Of a stretch of DNA of 64,000 nucleotides, positions 1 through 8,382 are shown piece after piece. The notes beneath the pieces are model-generated. The model was given only the letters and a program-made list of their open reading frames with translations, did not search any database and had not been told where the DNA came from. Each line of letters starts with the position of its first letter. Within the stretch, counting starts at the first letter, position 1. The stretch lies in assembly GCA_003151275.1 (NCBI GenBank), contig PLXC01000086.1, positions 28,514-92,513 on the forward strand, written 5' to 3'. This DNA comes from Candidatus Melainabacteria bacterium (GTDB taxonomy: Bacteria > Cyanobacteriota > Vampirovibrionia > Obscuribacterales > Obscuribacteraceae). The position numbers and the translations under genes were made by a program.

Positions 1-1406
1 ATAACTATGAGCAGAATCATTGCCACACACCATGCAGCTTTGGCCAACTTAGGCGAATTGGCTACCCAGCTGGTTTTGTCGACCTTGCCCATGACGAGAT
101 GAGCGATCGCCAGCACCGGCAGCACAAAGTAAATTGCTGGATAAATGAGCGGATAGTTGATTGCAGGCAGATTCATGAGCAGCGGAGAGGCATGAGACTT
201 AAGCGCATCCAAGAAAAACATCTTTTCTAGAATTTGTCCGCAGCTGGCAATGTTTTCCGCTCTGAACAATACCCATCCAATACAGACCGCGTGGAACGTA
301 ATGAGCATTGAAAGCCATTTGCCAACCTCCGTGTTTAACGCTGCGGACAGCGTCGCAACTGATTTCTTGAAGCTCTGAAACTCTTTGTGCGCAACAAGTA
401 GGCATCCATGAAACAAGCCCCAGAGCAAATAGTGCATCGCTGCTCCATGCCACAGACCGCCGAGAGTCATCGTAATAATCAGATTGCGAGCGTTCATCCA
501 TTTCGGGCAACGTGACCCGCCTAGTGGAATGAAAAGATAGTCGCGTAGCCAGGTCGACAATGAGATGTGCCACCGATGCCAGAACTCTGCGATATTTGTC
601 GCGAGATAGGGAAGGTTGAAATTGATTGGAACTCTATATCCGAAAAGCATTGCTGAGCCGCGTGCGATATCGGTGTATCCGGAAAAGTCGAAGTAAATTT
701 GAAACGCAAAGGCATACGTGAATATCCACAGATCGAGACCGTGAAACAGCTCGGGGTGCGAAAACCCACCCTGGACAAAGAAGGCAAGATTATCCGCGAT
801 CAAAACTTTTTTGAACAATCCTAAGAGGATCAAGGCAATGCCGTCGTCAAAATGTTCAACGCAGAATTTTGCAGGCGACATAAATTGTGGAATGAAATCC
901 TGAAAGCGCTTGATTGGTCCGGCTATTTGCGTGGGGAAGAAACTCGCAAACAGGGCAAATGAGAGGAAAGATTTGATTGGTTCACTGCCACGATAAATAT
1001 CTGTGCAGTAGTGAATGAATTCGAAAACGAAAAACGAGATGCCTAATGGCAAGATGATGTCGAATGGAAGTTTTGAGACGGTGATGCCCAATGGTGCGAG
1101 CGCGCTTGCGGTGACATCATCAAAGAAGTACGCGTATTTGAAAAATGCCAGGGTGGAGAGATTGAGAACAATTGAAAGCGTCAGCCAAAGCTTTTTGCGT
1201 GATTCACTTTTCCAAATCGCGTAGCCAAGAAAATAGTTGACCACCGTCATGGCGATGATCAGCAAAATGAACGCTGGTCGCCACGCCATGTAGAAGATGT
1301 AGCTTGCAATCAGCAGGATTGGCACCCGCCATTTTTGAGGGCTGGCCCAAAAAAGAGCTACAACGATGGGCAGAAATAACGCGTACTTAAGTGAATTGAA
1401 AAGCAT
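1..1406 (-). CDS. MBOAT-family O-acyltransferase, AlgI-like (3' end outside window)
   Basis: This is a polytopic membrane protein of the AlgI/DltB-type MBOAT family. Such proteins move acyl groups, usually acetyl, across the membrane onto an extracellular polysaccharide. The frame is open from ATG 1406 to the window edge (468 codons), so only a short C-terminal piece is missing. Visible marks are an N-terminal hydrophobic stretch (MLFNSLKYALFLPIVVALFW), the family signature AGPIKRFQDF in the middle, WHRWHISLSTWLRD near residues 276-289, and GGLWHGAAMHY with the conserved MBOAT histidine near residue 320. The visible end is another hydrophobic segment (AKAAWCVAMILLIV). The substrate cannot be told from the sequence. 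An AlgJ/AlgX-like partner would be expected nearby but is not in the window. A repeat-like hairpin element lies just upstream. Confidence 0.88.
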   Translation of the reverse strand, partial: MLFNSLKYALFLPIVVALFWASPQKWRVPILLIASYIFYMAWRPAFILLIIAMTVVNYFLGYAIWKSESRKKLWLTLSIVLNLSTLAFFKYAYFFDDVTASALAPLGITVSKLPFDIILPLGISFFVFEFIHYCTDIYRGSEPIKSFLSFALFASFFPTQIAGPIKRFQDFIPQFMSPAKFCVEHFDDGIALILLGLFKKVLIADNLAFFVQGGFSHPELFHGLDLWIFTYAFAFQIYFDFSGYTDIARGSAMLFGYRVPINFNLPYLATNIAEFWHRWHISLSTWLRDYLFIPLGGSRCPKWMNARNLIITMTLGGLWHGAAMHYLLWGLFHGCLLVAHKEFQSFKKSVATLSAALNTEVGKWLSMLITFHAVCIGWVLFRAENIASCGQILEKMFFLDALKSHASPLLMNLPAINYPLIYPAIYFVLPVLAIAHLVMGKVDKTSWVANSPKLAKAAWCVAMILLIV

Positions 1407-1430
1407 GGCACCAGCTGGTTTCACAGTCTA

Positions 1431-1475
1431 TAAGTCGGGCGGCCTGCCGCATAGACTATCCTCGGACGGATATGC
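1431..1475 (-). repeat. Short copy (C) of a modular dispersed repeat
   Basis: On the minus strand the element starts GCATATCCG, continues GGATAGTCTATGC and ends CCGCCCGACTTAT. Its two ends match the ends of the longer elements at 10062-10222 and 21952-22044, which carry extra 19-bp and 17-bp units in the middle. It contains an imperfect hairpin (GCAT, ATCC / GGAT, ATGC). It sits about 25 bp upstream of the AlgI-like start codon, so it would be in that gene's leader. Confidence 0.55.
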
Positions 1476-1586
1476 TTGTCAATAATAACGAGAGCCGCTA
1501 TGGGACGCCTTAATCGAGACACATCTGCCCGGATTATGCTGAAAACTATTTAAGCATTGCCCGGTACTACATGTGGTGCAACAGCA

Positions 1587-1611
1587 AAACCCGGTCTTTT
1601 GGACCGGGTTT
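1587..1611 (-). terminator. Probable rho-independent terminator
   Basis: Perfect 10-bp inverted repeat AAACCCGGTC / GACCGGGTTT with a 5-nt loop. On the minus strand the stem itself ends in TTTT. It lies 40 bp downstream of the small thioredoxin-fold gene and would end its transcript. Confidence 0.6.
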
Positions 1612-1651
1612 CGACAAGGAGGAGGGAGGTTAAATGGGCTGCGGGTGGTTT

Positions 1652-1906
1652 CTAGGTGGTCAAAGGCTCGTGATTGATTTCCTTCCAACGGAGGGCAAGG
1701 AGATTTCTGAGGTGCTCAAAATGATGCTGGGCGGAATTGATTACATTGCCGTTAATGCGGATGGTGGGCGAACCTCCGATTTGTCCTAACTCCTCAATCA
1801 TTTCGATCGGAATCGGTAATCGTTCATCAGCTATTGCCATCTCCAATGTAGTCCTAGCCTTGCTAAAGCTAGTGCATCCTGGCGCATACAGAAGTTCAAC
1901 ACGCAT
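1652..1906 (-). CDS. Small thioredoxin/glutaredoxin-fold protein (84 aa)
   Basis: The 84-residue protein begins MRVELLYAPGCTSFSKARTT, the beta strand-Cys-helix start of minimal thioredoxin-like proteins. It later has GGSPTIRINGNVI, the cis-proline (SPT) strand typical of this fold. Only one cysteine is in the active-site position (PGCTSF), as in the small family often found near mercury or alkylmercury genes, though no such genes are visible here. The start is supported by an AAAGGAGG ribosome binding site 8-9 nt upstream. A hairpin terminator follows. A redox or metal-thiol role is inferred from fold only. Confidence 0.75.
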   Translation of the reverse strand: MRVELLYAPGCTSFSKARTTLEMAIADERLPIPIEMIEELGQIGGSPTIRINGNVINSAQHHFEHLRNLLALRWKEINHEPLTT

Positions 1907-2156
1907 AAGTTCGAACCCTCCTTTCTAGTGTGGAAAAGGGATGCCGTTTGCGGCTCCTAGTGGATACCGAGCGAAATGTAAATGAAACCTTAAGACCTCG
2001 CAACAGAAGTATAAGCGAAAGGAGTCTAAAGGCAATATTAAAGAGTGCTCTCTGGCGGTTAACATCTACTCATAGTCCGCAATCGCTTATGAATAGGAAA
2101 CTTTGACTGGCCCTGGTCGTCAATGGGTGGAGTCGTTGGAGAAAGCCGCCTGTAAT

Positions 2157-3104
2157 ATGCATAAGAGTGTTTGGAAAGTCTGGTCGGTTGGACCTTCATT
2201 TATCCTTTTGATTGGCGCACTTTCCGCGTCAGTGGCCTTCGCCGACTTGCCAAAAGACGCGTCCAAATCTGCTGTCAGTGAGCCTGCAGTTTCAAATTCC
2301 AAAAGCGCATTCTCTGATTCATTCGCTGATCTTGTCAAACAAAGCGACGCTCCACAAGATTTGCACGCATCATCAACTGCTCCATCCACGTCTCCTTCAC
2401 CGTCAACTTCGCCTGCACCACATTATGGAAAGCCGCTTGCAGACTCACTCAACGATGAAGCCGCTGCAACAGCGGAGCAGCCGGGTTCAGCCACACTGGC
2501 GCCTTTCAAACGTGCCGGCGGAGCGTTCGCTCCGCTGCACGGCATGATGTTGCCGCGTCCGATCAACCTCCCTGCCAACTCCAGCCCAAGCTTGAAACAA
2601 GCTGCCACTCTCATTTCTAACCTCTCAGTTGTTTCTCCGAACTTGATCCGCGGAGCGCAACCGACATCAGCGGCGCTTGGCTTGTTGAAATTTGCCGGCG
2701 TGAAAACAGTGATAAACCTTCGCAACGAAGAAGTGCTCGTTGCCCGCGAGGCCCAAGACGCTAAACGAGCGGGTTTGAACTATGTCAACATTCCTATGAC
2801 CTTGTTTGGATCGCCGACGAGACAACAATTTCAAAGGTTTCTCGATACCGTTGATATGGCCGGACCGGTTTTCGTTCACTGTCAACTCGGTGAAGATCGC
2901 ACCGGCACCATGGTCGCCATTTATAGAATGTCAAAAGAGGGATGGGACGCCAATCGCGCCTATCAAGAAATGACCGCAATGGGATTCAAATCTTATCTAG
3001 GCTCGTTGAGTGGCGCTGTCTATGACTACTCGGCCAGCCTGGGACGTCCAGCTCGACGTCCGATGCCCGACCTGGGCGGGTTTACTTCGATTCTAAAACA
3101 TTAG
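2157..3104 (+). CDS. Secreted dual-specificity/tyrosine phosphatase-like protein
   Basis: The protein has an N-terminal signal peptide (MHKSVWKVWSVGPSFILLIG... ending SVAFA). A Ser/Pro/Thr-rich low-complexity region of about 120 residues follows, then a C-terminal phosphatase domain. The catalytic P-loop HCQLGEDRTG is complete: the Cys codon is at 2880-2882 and the Arg six residues later (CX5R). The general layout (NLRNEE strand before the P-loop) matches bacterial DSP/phytase-like phosphatases. It probably acts in the periplasm or outside the cell; the substrate is unknown. An upstream in-frame TTG at 2103 with AGGA close by is an alternative start and would add 18 residues before the signal peptide. 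The gene is convergent with aspS. Confidence 0.8.
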   Translation: MHKSVWKVWSVGPSFILLIGALSASVAFADLPKDASKSAVSEPAVSNSKSAFSDSFADLVKQSDAPQDLHASSTAPSTSPSPSTSPAPHYGKPLADSLNDEAAATAEQPGSATLAPFKRAGGAFAPLHGMMLPRPINLPANSSPSLKQAATLISNLSVVSPNLIRGAQPTSAALGLLKFAGVKTVINLRNEEVLVAREAQDAKRAGLNYVNIPMTLFGSPTRQQFQRFLDTVDMAGPVFVHCQLGEDRTGTMVAIYRMSKEGWDANRAYQEMTAMGFKSYLGSLSGAVYDYSASLGRPARRPMPDLGGFTSILKH

Positions 3105-3184
3105 GCCGGTCTGAAAACCAAACATACGTCGATCCGTTTCCTCGAGCAGCCGAGCTGCTTATGGTTGGATTCAATGTCTGGACT

Positions 3185-4492
3185 CTACGGGGTGAGGCGA
3201 TTGCGGTCCCGCGGAAAGAGCACAGCGAGCTTGACTGTGGGCAAATTAAGAAGCTGCTTGGTGAGCCGCTCCAGACCAATTGCCAGCCCACCATGTGGTG
3301 GCATGCCATAGCGGAAGCATTGCAAATAATCCGTGAAGCTATCGGGCTCCAAACCACGTAGCTTCATTGATTCAATTAGTTCATCTGCTCGGTGCAAACG
3401 TTGACCGCCTGTAGTTACCTCTAGCCCTCTGAAAAGCAAGTCAAAGCTGTGACTCAACCCAGCAGAAGTCGGCATCGCATAGAAGGGACGGACTGATCGA
3501 GGATAGTGAGTCAGGTAAACGAGATCAGTGTTTTCTTTCTCCGAGAAGTATTGGCACAATAATCTTTCACCTTCCGGATCGAGATCTGTTGTTTCCGCTC
3601 CCGGTTTCCAATTCAATTTGGACGTCAGCAATTCTTGCGCTTCGTGCAGCTTGAGTTGCGGTATCGACTCGAAGCGTGGCACCTTAACTCCGTACATCTG
3701 CAATTCTGCAGCGCAAGTCTCTTCAACGTGCGCAAAGATGTGCTGCATTAGTCTAATTTGCATGGCAATTAGATCTTGCTCGCTTTCGATAAATCCCATT
3801 TCAAAGTCGAGGCTGACGTATTCGTTCAGGTGTCTGGTTGTATCGTGCTCTTCGGCTCGGTAGACCGGGCCCACTTCGAAAACACGCTCAAACACGCCCA
3901 CCATCATCTGTTTATAGAATTGAGGACTTTGCGCAAGAAATGCTTCTTTGCCAAAGTAGTCCAACTTAAACAAGTTGGCACCACCTTCGGTTCCAGTCGA
4001 AACGATCTTAGGCGAATGAATTTCAACGAATTCTTCGGTGGTGAGAAAGTTTGCAAAGGCCCGACAAATCGCCGCTTGCACTTTGAATATGGCGCGCACT
4101 TTTGGACTTCGCAATGTCAGTGGGCGATAATCCAGCATCGCAGTCAGCGATAAACTGTCCATCTTGGATTGTTTCGAAATTTCTACTGGTGGCACTTCGT
4201 TTGGTCCCGACAAAATGACAATGGAATCGGCATGCACTTCAGCCAGTGCATTCCTCTGCGGCGATTGCACCACGGATCCGGTGATCAGCACCGCTGCTTC
4301 GGGAGACAGCCCATTCGCTTGCTCAATGATTGATTTGTCATCAACTACAACTTGGACACAGCCGGTGCGGTCGCGCACATTGATGAACATCAGATTGCCA
4401 AGATTGCGAACCGCTTGGGCATGGCCCCTCAGTTCTACCCGCTCGCCGATGTGCGCCTGTATCTGTTGACTCTGAATCTCTACTGAATGCAT
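3185..4492 (-). CDS. aspS: Aspartyl-tRNA synthetase, archaeal/short type (probably non-discriminating)
   Basis: Class II aminoacyl-tRNA synthetase of about 435 residues, the length of archaeal-type AspRS (bacterial AspRS is near 590). An N-terminal OB-fold anticodon-binding domain (RVELRGHAQAVRNLGNLMFI) is followed directly by the catalytic core. Core signatures are LAQSPQFYKQMM, the motif-2 region VYRAEEHDTTRHLNEY and the C-terminal motif 3 GGLAIGLERLT. The bacterial GAD insertion is absent. ATG 4492 is preferred because GAGGTGATC lies just upstream; an in-frame start nine codons earlier lies in a terminator-like hairpin. Short AspRS enzymes in bacteria often also charge tRNA-Asn for GatCAB amidation. 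Non-discrimination is inferred here, not shown. An unusual leader region precedes the gene. Confidence 0.9.
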   Translation of the reverse strand: MHSVEIQSQQIQAHIGERVELRGHAQAVRNLGNLMFINVRDRTGCVQVVVDDKSIIEQANGLSPEAAVLITGSVVQSPQRNALAEVHADSIVILSGPNEVPPVEISKQSKMDSLSLTAMLDYRPLTLRSPKVRAIFKVQAAICRAFANFLTTEEFVEIHSPKIVSTGTEGGANLFKLDYFGKEAFLAQSPQFYKQMMVGVFERVFEVGPVYRAEEHDTTRHLNEYVSLDFEMGFIESEQDLIAMQIRLMQHIFAHVEETCAAELQMYGVKVPRFESIPQLKLHEAQELLTSKLNWKPGAETTDLDPEGERLLCQYFSEKENTDLVYLTHYPRSVRPFYAMPTSAGLSHSFDLLFRGLEVTTGGQRLHRADELIESMKLRGLEPDSFTDYLQCFRYGMPPHGGLAIGLERLTKQLLNLPTVKLAVLFPRDRNRLTP

Positions 4493-4511
4493 GATCACCT
4501 CATAAGCAAAA

Positions 4512-4590
4512 GACCGCAAGCTCTGTGTCTTGCGGTCGGTATATTGGATGGGTTTTTTATAACGCCAGCAATCCGACCGCTAGAGGCGGT
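4512..4590 (-). promoter_or_regulatory. Candidate aspS transcription attenuator
   Basis: In mRNA order (minus strand): segment 1 ACCGC (4586-4590) can pair with segment 2 GCGGT (start of 4573-4580). Segment 2, GCGGTCGG, is perfectly complementary over 8 bp to segment 3, CCGACCGC (4532-4539). Segment 3 also forms the 5' arm of a perfect 9-bp hairpin GACCGCAAG / CTTGCGGTC (4529-4537 with 4512-4520), followed by TCTTTTGCTT, which looks like an intrinsic terminator. The aspS ribosome binding site follows directly. The pairings are mutually exclusive, as in classical leader-peptide attenuators. The pairings are seen; the function is inferred. Confidence 0.65.
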
Positions 4591-4714
4591 TATCGTCGCT
4601 ATTGTTATTATTGAAAGCTGCCTGGACTGAACGGGCTGTCGTTTTTGACAGCTCTCTTAAATTTGCAATTGTCGAATGCAATTTCACAGTTCGTTCCAGC
4701 GCGCCCATGGACAT
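4580..4714 (-). CDS. Putative aspS leader peptide rich in Asn/Asp codons (44 aa)
   Basis: A 44-codon ORF starts at ATG 4714 (alternative ATG 4708, with GAGG about 8 nt upstream) and ends in TAG at 4580. Its end reads AAF-NNNN-S-DD-N-RL: seven of eight consecutive codons (4589-4612) are Asn or Asp. The stop codon lies at the start of attenuator segment 2, and the AAC-CGC codons form segment 1. A ribosome slowed for lack of charged Asn or Asp tRNA would therefore occupy segment 1. A promoter-like TTGACT-18-TAGTAT lies just upstream. The ORF is longer than most leader peptides, so it could also be an independent small protein. Confidence 0.55.
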   Translation of the reverse strand: MSMGALERTVKLHSTIANLRELSKTTARSVQAAFNNNNSDDNRL

Positions 4715-4911
4715 CGCCTCATACTACCGTAAGATCTTGTCATGAGTCAACATATTACTCGTAGTGATGTCCACATTAGAAACGGATTTCAAAGTCCAAA
4801 GTCTGGTGATGCTATTCCGGAATTTTCTGCGGGCGCAAACACTCTCAGCATATTCATTGCTACCATATTTGGTATCAATTCATTGTGCAGATTCGCCTGA
4901 CTGCCAGTCTG

Positions 4912-6294
4912 CTATTCGCGTGCGATCTTATTGCTGCTCTGATCGAACTGCAGAAGATCGGAGAGCATCCAATCGAAGATGTGCTTGCTGCCGGCGTCTG
5001 GATCCATCTCGTCGCGGATTTGAGAAGACGCATTAAGCGGTCGATAACCGTCTATAAACGTAAGGTGATCTATATTGCGGAATACGCGCGCGAGGTGCAC
5101 ATCCGTAATGCTCTTCAGTTTCGGCAACTCTGTTTCGCGAACGAGGGCAGCGCTTGCGCAAGCCTCTTGGGGCAGGAAAACCGCACTGGCCACCGGTGTT
5201 ATTCCGTCGTTGAGCTGGTAGACGAATTGCGAACCAGTTTTCAGCTGAGCTTCTTTCGATGGGATTATCGTTCCGATGTCGCGATTCAGCCATTTTAGAA
5301 CGGGATGCTCACGGCCAATGTGGGCCGGAGCTTGAATCGTTAGAATCGTATATGGTGCCATAACAGTTGTATCTATTTTGCGTTGCATCTCAGGCAGCAT
5401 AAACGGATTGAGTAAGTAGCCGCTGTAAGTAATCAACTTCTTCTTGTCGAAAGGCTGACTGTTTAGTTCAGCTAAGCGCTTGTTGACATCTCGCCCGATC
5501 GTTAAATCACCGTGAGGCCCAAGTGGCAGCTTCGAGTGAAAAGGTCCGACATTTGGAATTGAATCATCTGAGTTATCCCAGCCGAAATCTTTGACGAGAC
5601 CCGGGTTGTGATTGAAATAATACTTATAGGCTAATGAATGATCGATGCGCGTCCAGGGAAAAGAAAGATTTTTGTACACGCTGTACTGGAGCCAGTCCAT
5701 ACAAAACAGCGGTGAGCCTCTGAAAGGCGTGCCGAGGGTGAATGCCAGACGGATACTATCGTCTGTGGTTCTATCGTGCATACCCTCATAAACCAGATTG
5801 CCGCCAATGCTTAGAGCCAGAACCGTTATAGGGCGTTTCTGGGCGGCATTATAGAGAGAAGCGATGGCATTTCTAAATTGAGGTACGGTTTCATTCACCG
5901 ATGACAAAGAATCATGACGAAGGAGATAAACCTTGTACTTCCCGTCAAATTCAGGATTGCTCGTAAATTTCTTGATAATTTTTGCATAGCGAAACGTTGG
6001 GTAATATTCGCCCCGTAATCCATGTACGAACAAGAAGGGGCTGCGGTCACCGAGCGGCTTATCGTCCCACTGATAGACCTGAGCGAAACGTGGTATGCGC
6101 TTCAGTGCTTTATTAACGGGCAGGCCCGGGAAGTCAGCCGTGACAAAGTTGAGCTTGCCGGTCAAGGCAGTTTGGCTGGCTAATGGCACCTGATCGGCAT
6201 AACCGCTCGCTGCCTGCGCTGACCCGACCAATGCGGCGCAAAGAAAAGACATCATCGTGTTGCGCATGGTGAAATTTTTTGCAGAATGGTACAT
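4912..6294 (-). CDS. Secreted alpha/beta-hydrolase, lipase/esterase-like
   Basis: The 460-residue protein has a signal peptide (MRNTMMSFLCAALVGSAQA after a short leader; M10 is an alternative start). Its fold signatures are those of the lipase-type alpha/beta hydrolases: SPFLFVHGLRGEYYP gives the oxyanion-hole HG motif, and LALSIGGNLVYEG is the nucleophile elbow (AxSxG form, as in some lipases). LGTPFRGSPLF resembles the lipase strand after the nucleophile. A late DHLTFIDGY may supply the catalytic histidine. Substrate unknown; a periplasmic or extracellular lipid or ester substrate is plausible. It is transcribed divergently from the glycosyltransferase at 6397. Confidence 0.75.
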   Translation of the reverse strand: MYHSAKNFTMRNTMMSFLCAALVGSAQAASGYADQVPLASQTALTGKLNFVTADFPGLPVNKALKRIPRFAQVYQWDDKPLGDRSPFLFVHGLRGEYYPTFRYAKIIKKFTSNPEFDGKYKVYLLRHDSLSSVNETVPQFRNAIASLYNAAQKRPITVLALSIGGNLVYEGMHDRTTDDSIRLAFTLGTPFRGSPLFCMDWLQYSVYKNLSFPWTRIDHSLAYKYYFNHNPGLVKDFGWDNSDDSIPNVGPFHSKLPLGPHGDLTIGRDVNKRLAELNSQPFDKKKLITYSGYLLNPFMLPEMQRKIDTTVMAPYTILTIQAPAHIGREHPVLKWLNRDIGTIIPSKEAQLKTGSQFVYQLNDGITPVASAVFLPQEACASAALVRETELPKLKSITDVHLARVFRNIDHLTFIDGYRPLNASSQIRDEMDPDAGSKHIFDWMLSDLLQFDQSSNKIARE

Positions 6295-6396
6295 TAGTTA
6301 GGAATTTGCACTACGTAGGTTGGGATTCAAGAGCAGTATCCTAACCTGCATCAAAAAAAATAGCCAGTTGAGACCTCTGGGGAAACTTTAGAAACA

Positions 6397-7605
6397 ATGG
6401 CGAAATTTAAAATTGCGCTTTGCTTTTCCGACACAGGCGGCGGTCATAGAAGTGCGGTCGAGGCTATTGAAACGGGCATCCACGAGGTCGCAGCTAGCGA
6501 TGCGCGCGGACATCAGTTCGAGATCGTCACTGAAAATATCGTTGAAAACACTCATCCCTTAAATCGCAGATTTGTTGACTTTTATAATTATTTGTTGCGT
6601 CACAACCAGCAAGCGATGCAATTCTATTACTGGTTTATTAACGTTCTGAAGCCTAACGACTCTGAGTTCGGCTATAGGCTCTGCGCACCATATCTCGAAA
6701 AATTTCTAATTGATACGGAACCTAACGTAGTTGTATCGGTCCATCCGATGTCGAATCAATTCATTGCGCGGGCGATGCAAGAAACAAAACTCAACCAGAG
6801 CTCGAAATTGGTCACTGTGGTGACCGATCCCAATGGAGACTTCTGGCGGGGCTGGGCTTGCCCATCGGCTGATCTGACGATCGTGCCAAACGAACTTGGC
6901 CGGGAACAGCTGATTGCCTGGGGGGTGCCGGCCGATCGCGTAAGGACGCTCGGAATGGCTGTTCATCCGGACTTTCTTAAACCGCCAACGACAAGTAAGG
7001 AAGAGTTTCGCCACCATCTTGGATTACATCGGGATCGACTCACTGTTTGTATTAACGCCGGCTGGGCTGGCGGTGGCAATATGATGGCGATTTATCGCCA
7101 ACTGTCGCAAGTGCCGCGTCCTATCCAAGTCGTATTCTTATGTGGCCATAATCGATCACTGTATGAGAAAGCCAAACGAGCGGCTCGCAAATCAGACATA
7201 CCGACGGCTGTTCTGCCGTTCCACGATAAAATGTCCGATTTGATGAGTGCTGTAGATTTGATGGTCACCAAATCTGGTGGCTTAACCACGTTCGAAGCAA
7301 TAGCAAAGCGTGTGCCACTGGCGCTCGATATGCTGACCACGCCGATGCCACAAGAACTTGGCACCGCGAAAATGTTAATCCAGCATGGATTGGCGCAGGG
7401 TATTGAGTCAGTTCAGGATGTCTCCAAGATTGTTGAAGAACTGGTGCCTTGCTCTGATCGTTCACTTGTTAAACTGCCTACTGCTCTTTGTCTTGATCGA
7501 GCCGGCGCGATATTCGATATTGTGAGAAGCATCATGAGTTACTGCGATCCGCTCTATCAACCTAACCCGGAACATCGACCTGCGGTCGAGCGCCTCACTC
7601 AGTGA
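6397..7605 (+). CDS. MGDG-synthase/UgtP-like glycosyltransferase (GT28 type)
   Basis: The 402-residue protein has the N-terminal MGDG-synthase domain start IALCFSDTGGGHRSAVEAI. This glycine-rich loop is typical of monogalactosyldiacylglycerol synthase and processive diacylglycerol glucosyltransferases. The C-terminal nucleotide-sugar-binding half includes INAGWAGGGNM, VVFLCGHN and VTKSGGLTTFEAIAKRVPL, the GT28 donor-site pattern. It probably transfers a hexose from a UDP-sugar to diacylglycerol at the membrane face. Donor sugar and product (galacto- or glucolipid) cannot be told from the sequence. The downstream hydrolase starts 7 nt after its stop, so the two are probably one operon. Confidence 0.85.
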   Translation: MAKFKIALCFSDTGGGHRSAVEAIETGIHEVAASDARGHQFEIVTENIVENTHPLNRRFVDFYNYLLRHNQQAMQFYYWFINVLKPNDSEFGYRLCAPYLEKFLIDTEPNVVVSVHPMSNQFIARAMQETKLNQSSKLVTVVTDPNGDFWRGWACPSADLTIVPNELGREQLIAWGVPADRVRTLGMAVHPDFLKPPTTSKEEFRHHLGLHRDRLTVCINAGWAGGGNMMAIYRQLSQVPRPIQVVFLCGHNRSLYEKAKRAARKSDIPTAVLPFHDKMSDLMSAVDLMVTKSGGLTTFEAIAKRVPLALDMLTTPMPQELGTAKMLIQHGLAQGIESVQDVSKIVEELVPCSDRSLVKLPTALCLDRAGAIFDIVRSIMSYCDPLYQPNPEHRPAVERLTQ

Positions 7606-7612
7606 GTCAATC

Positions 7613-8362
7613 GTGAAATTGACTGTAACCACGTCTGGCGACGTAGGCATCAACAAGGGCCACAACTCTGATGTTGTGCTGATCCATGGCACCGGATCTG
7701 GTGCGGAAATGTGGAAACCGCAAGTGGAGATGCTCGTTTCTCGAGGCTATCGATGTTTCGTTCCAGACTTGCGCGGGCATGGCTTGACTGCTGATCCTGG
7801 TGAGCACACGGATCTCGAAGTTCACTTGCGAGATGTCGAAGAAACGTTGAAGACCTTGGATATTCAATATCCTGCAATATTCATCGGACATTCACTCGGT
7901 GCAATTATCTCCCTCACTCTGGCTGAGCGGAGACCGGAGTTGTTTCAACAAGTTTTTGCCGTGGGCATGCCCGGCAAGGTGTTACCGCCAGTCTCCGTGG
8001 CCTTTAGGCTGTTCTTAAACGCGCCGTTTGAAAAATTGCGTGGCACCACTTTTCATGAAAGATTGCCGTGGCGCCCGCGCACCATGATCAGTACTCACCG
8101 CAATGCTCTAACTCAGATTGTGGATAATTTTGGCAGTCTGGATTTTGTTTCTCGTGCGCTCGAAGTGACCTGCCCGGTGCATTTTGCTGTGGGCAGGTGG
8201 GATCCGGTCGCACCACTTTACTTTGTCGAGAAAATGCATCGTGCGCTTCCCGGTTCAACACTGCACGTTTTCGAGTGGGCCGGTCACAATATGATGGACC
8301 AGTATCCCGAACAGTTTAATGACTGGCTATTGCGACATCTGACAAATCGCGAAATTGATTAG
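7613..8362 (+). CDS. Alpha/beta-fold hydrolase
   Basis: The 249-residue cytosolic protein has a complete alpha/beta-hydrolase core. VVLIHGTGSGAEMW is the oxyanion-hole HG motif, FIGHSLGAIISL is the GxSxG nucleophile elbow, and HFAVGRWDPVAP gives the acid residue. VFEWAGHNMMDQ holds the catalytic histidine near the C-terminus. The start codon is GTG, 7 nt after the stop of the glycosyltransferase, with no strong ribosome binding site; translational coupling is likely. The context suggests a role in lipid or ester metabolism, but the substrate is unknown. Confidence 0.85.
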   Translation: MKLTVTTSGDVGINKGHNSDVVLIHGTGSGAEMWKPQVEMLVSRGYRCFVPDLRGHGLTADPGEHTDLEVHLRDVEETLKTLDIQYPAIFIGHSLGAIISLTLAERRPELFQQVFAVGMPGKVLPPVSVAFRLFLNAPFEKLRGTTFHERLPWRPRTMISTHRNALTQIVDNFGSLDFVSRALEVTCPVHFAVGRWDPVAPLYFVEKMHRALPGSTLHVFEWAGHNMMDQYPEQFNDWLLRHLTNREID

Positions 8363-8382
8363 CTGCAGCAATGGATACTGCA

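Noticed and set aside
541..600. TGCCACC..TGCCAG inside the AlgI-like gene as a sixth regulatory site
   Set aside because: The spacing is 9 bp, it lies in coding sequence (the WHRWH motif) and no -10 element follows.
1634..1789. Plus-strand ORF behind a very strong GGAGGAGGGAGG sequence
   Set aside because: It is antisense to the thioredoxin-fold gene, which has its own good ribosome binding site and a recognisable fold; the encoded 51 residues show no pattern.
4501..4740. T-box leader upstream of aspS
   Set aside because: No T-box sequence of the UGGNACCGCG type is visible; the Asn/Asp-rich ORF and paired hairpins fit a leader-peptide attenuator better.
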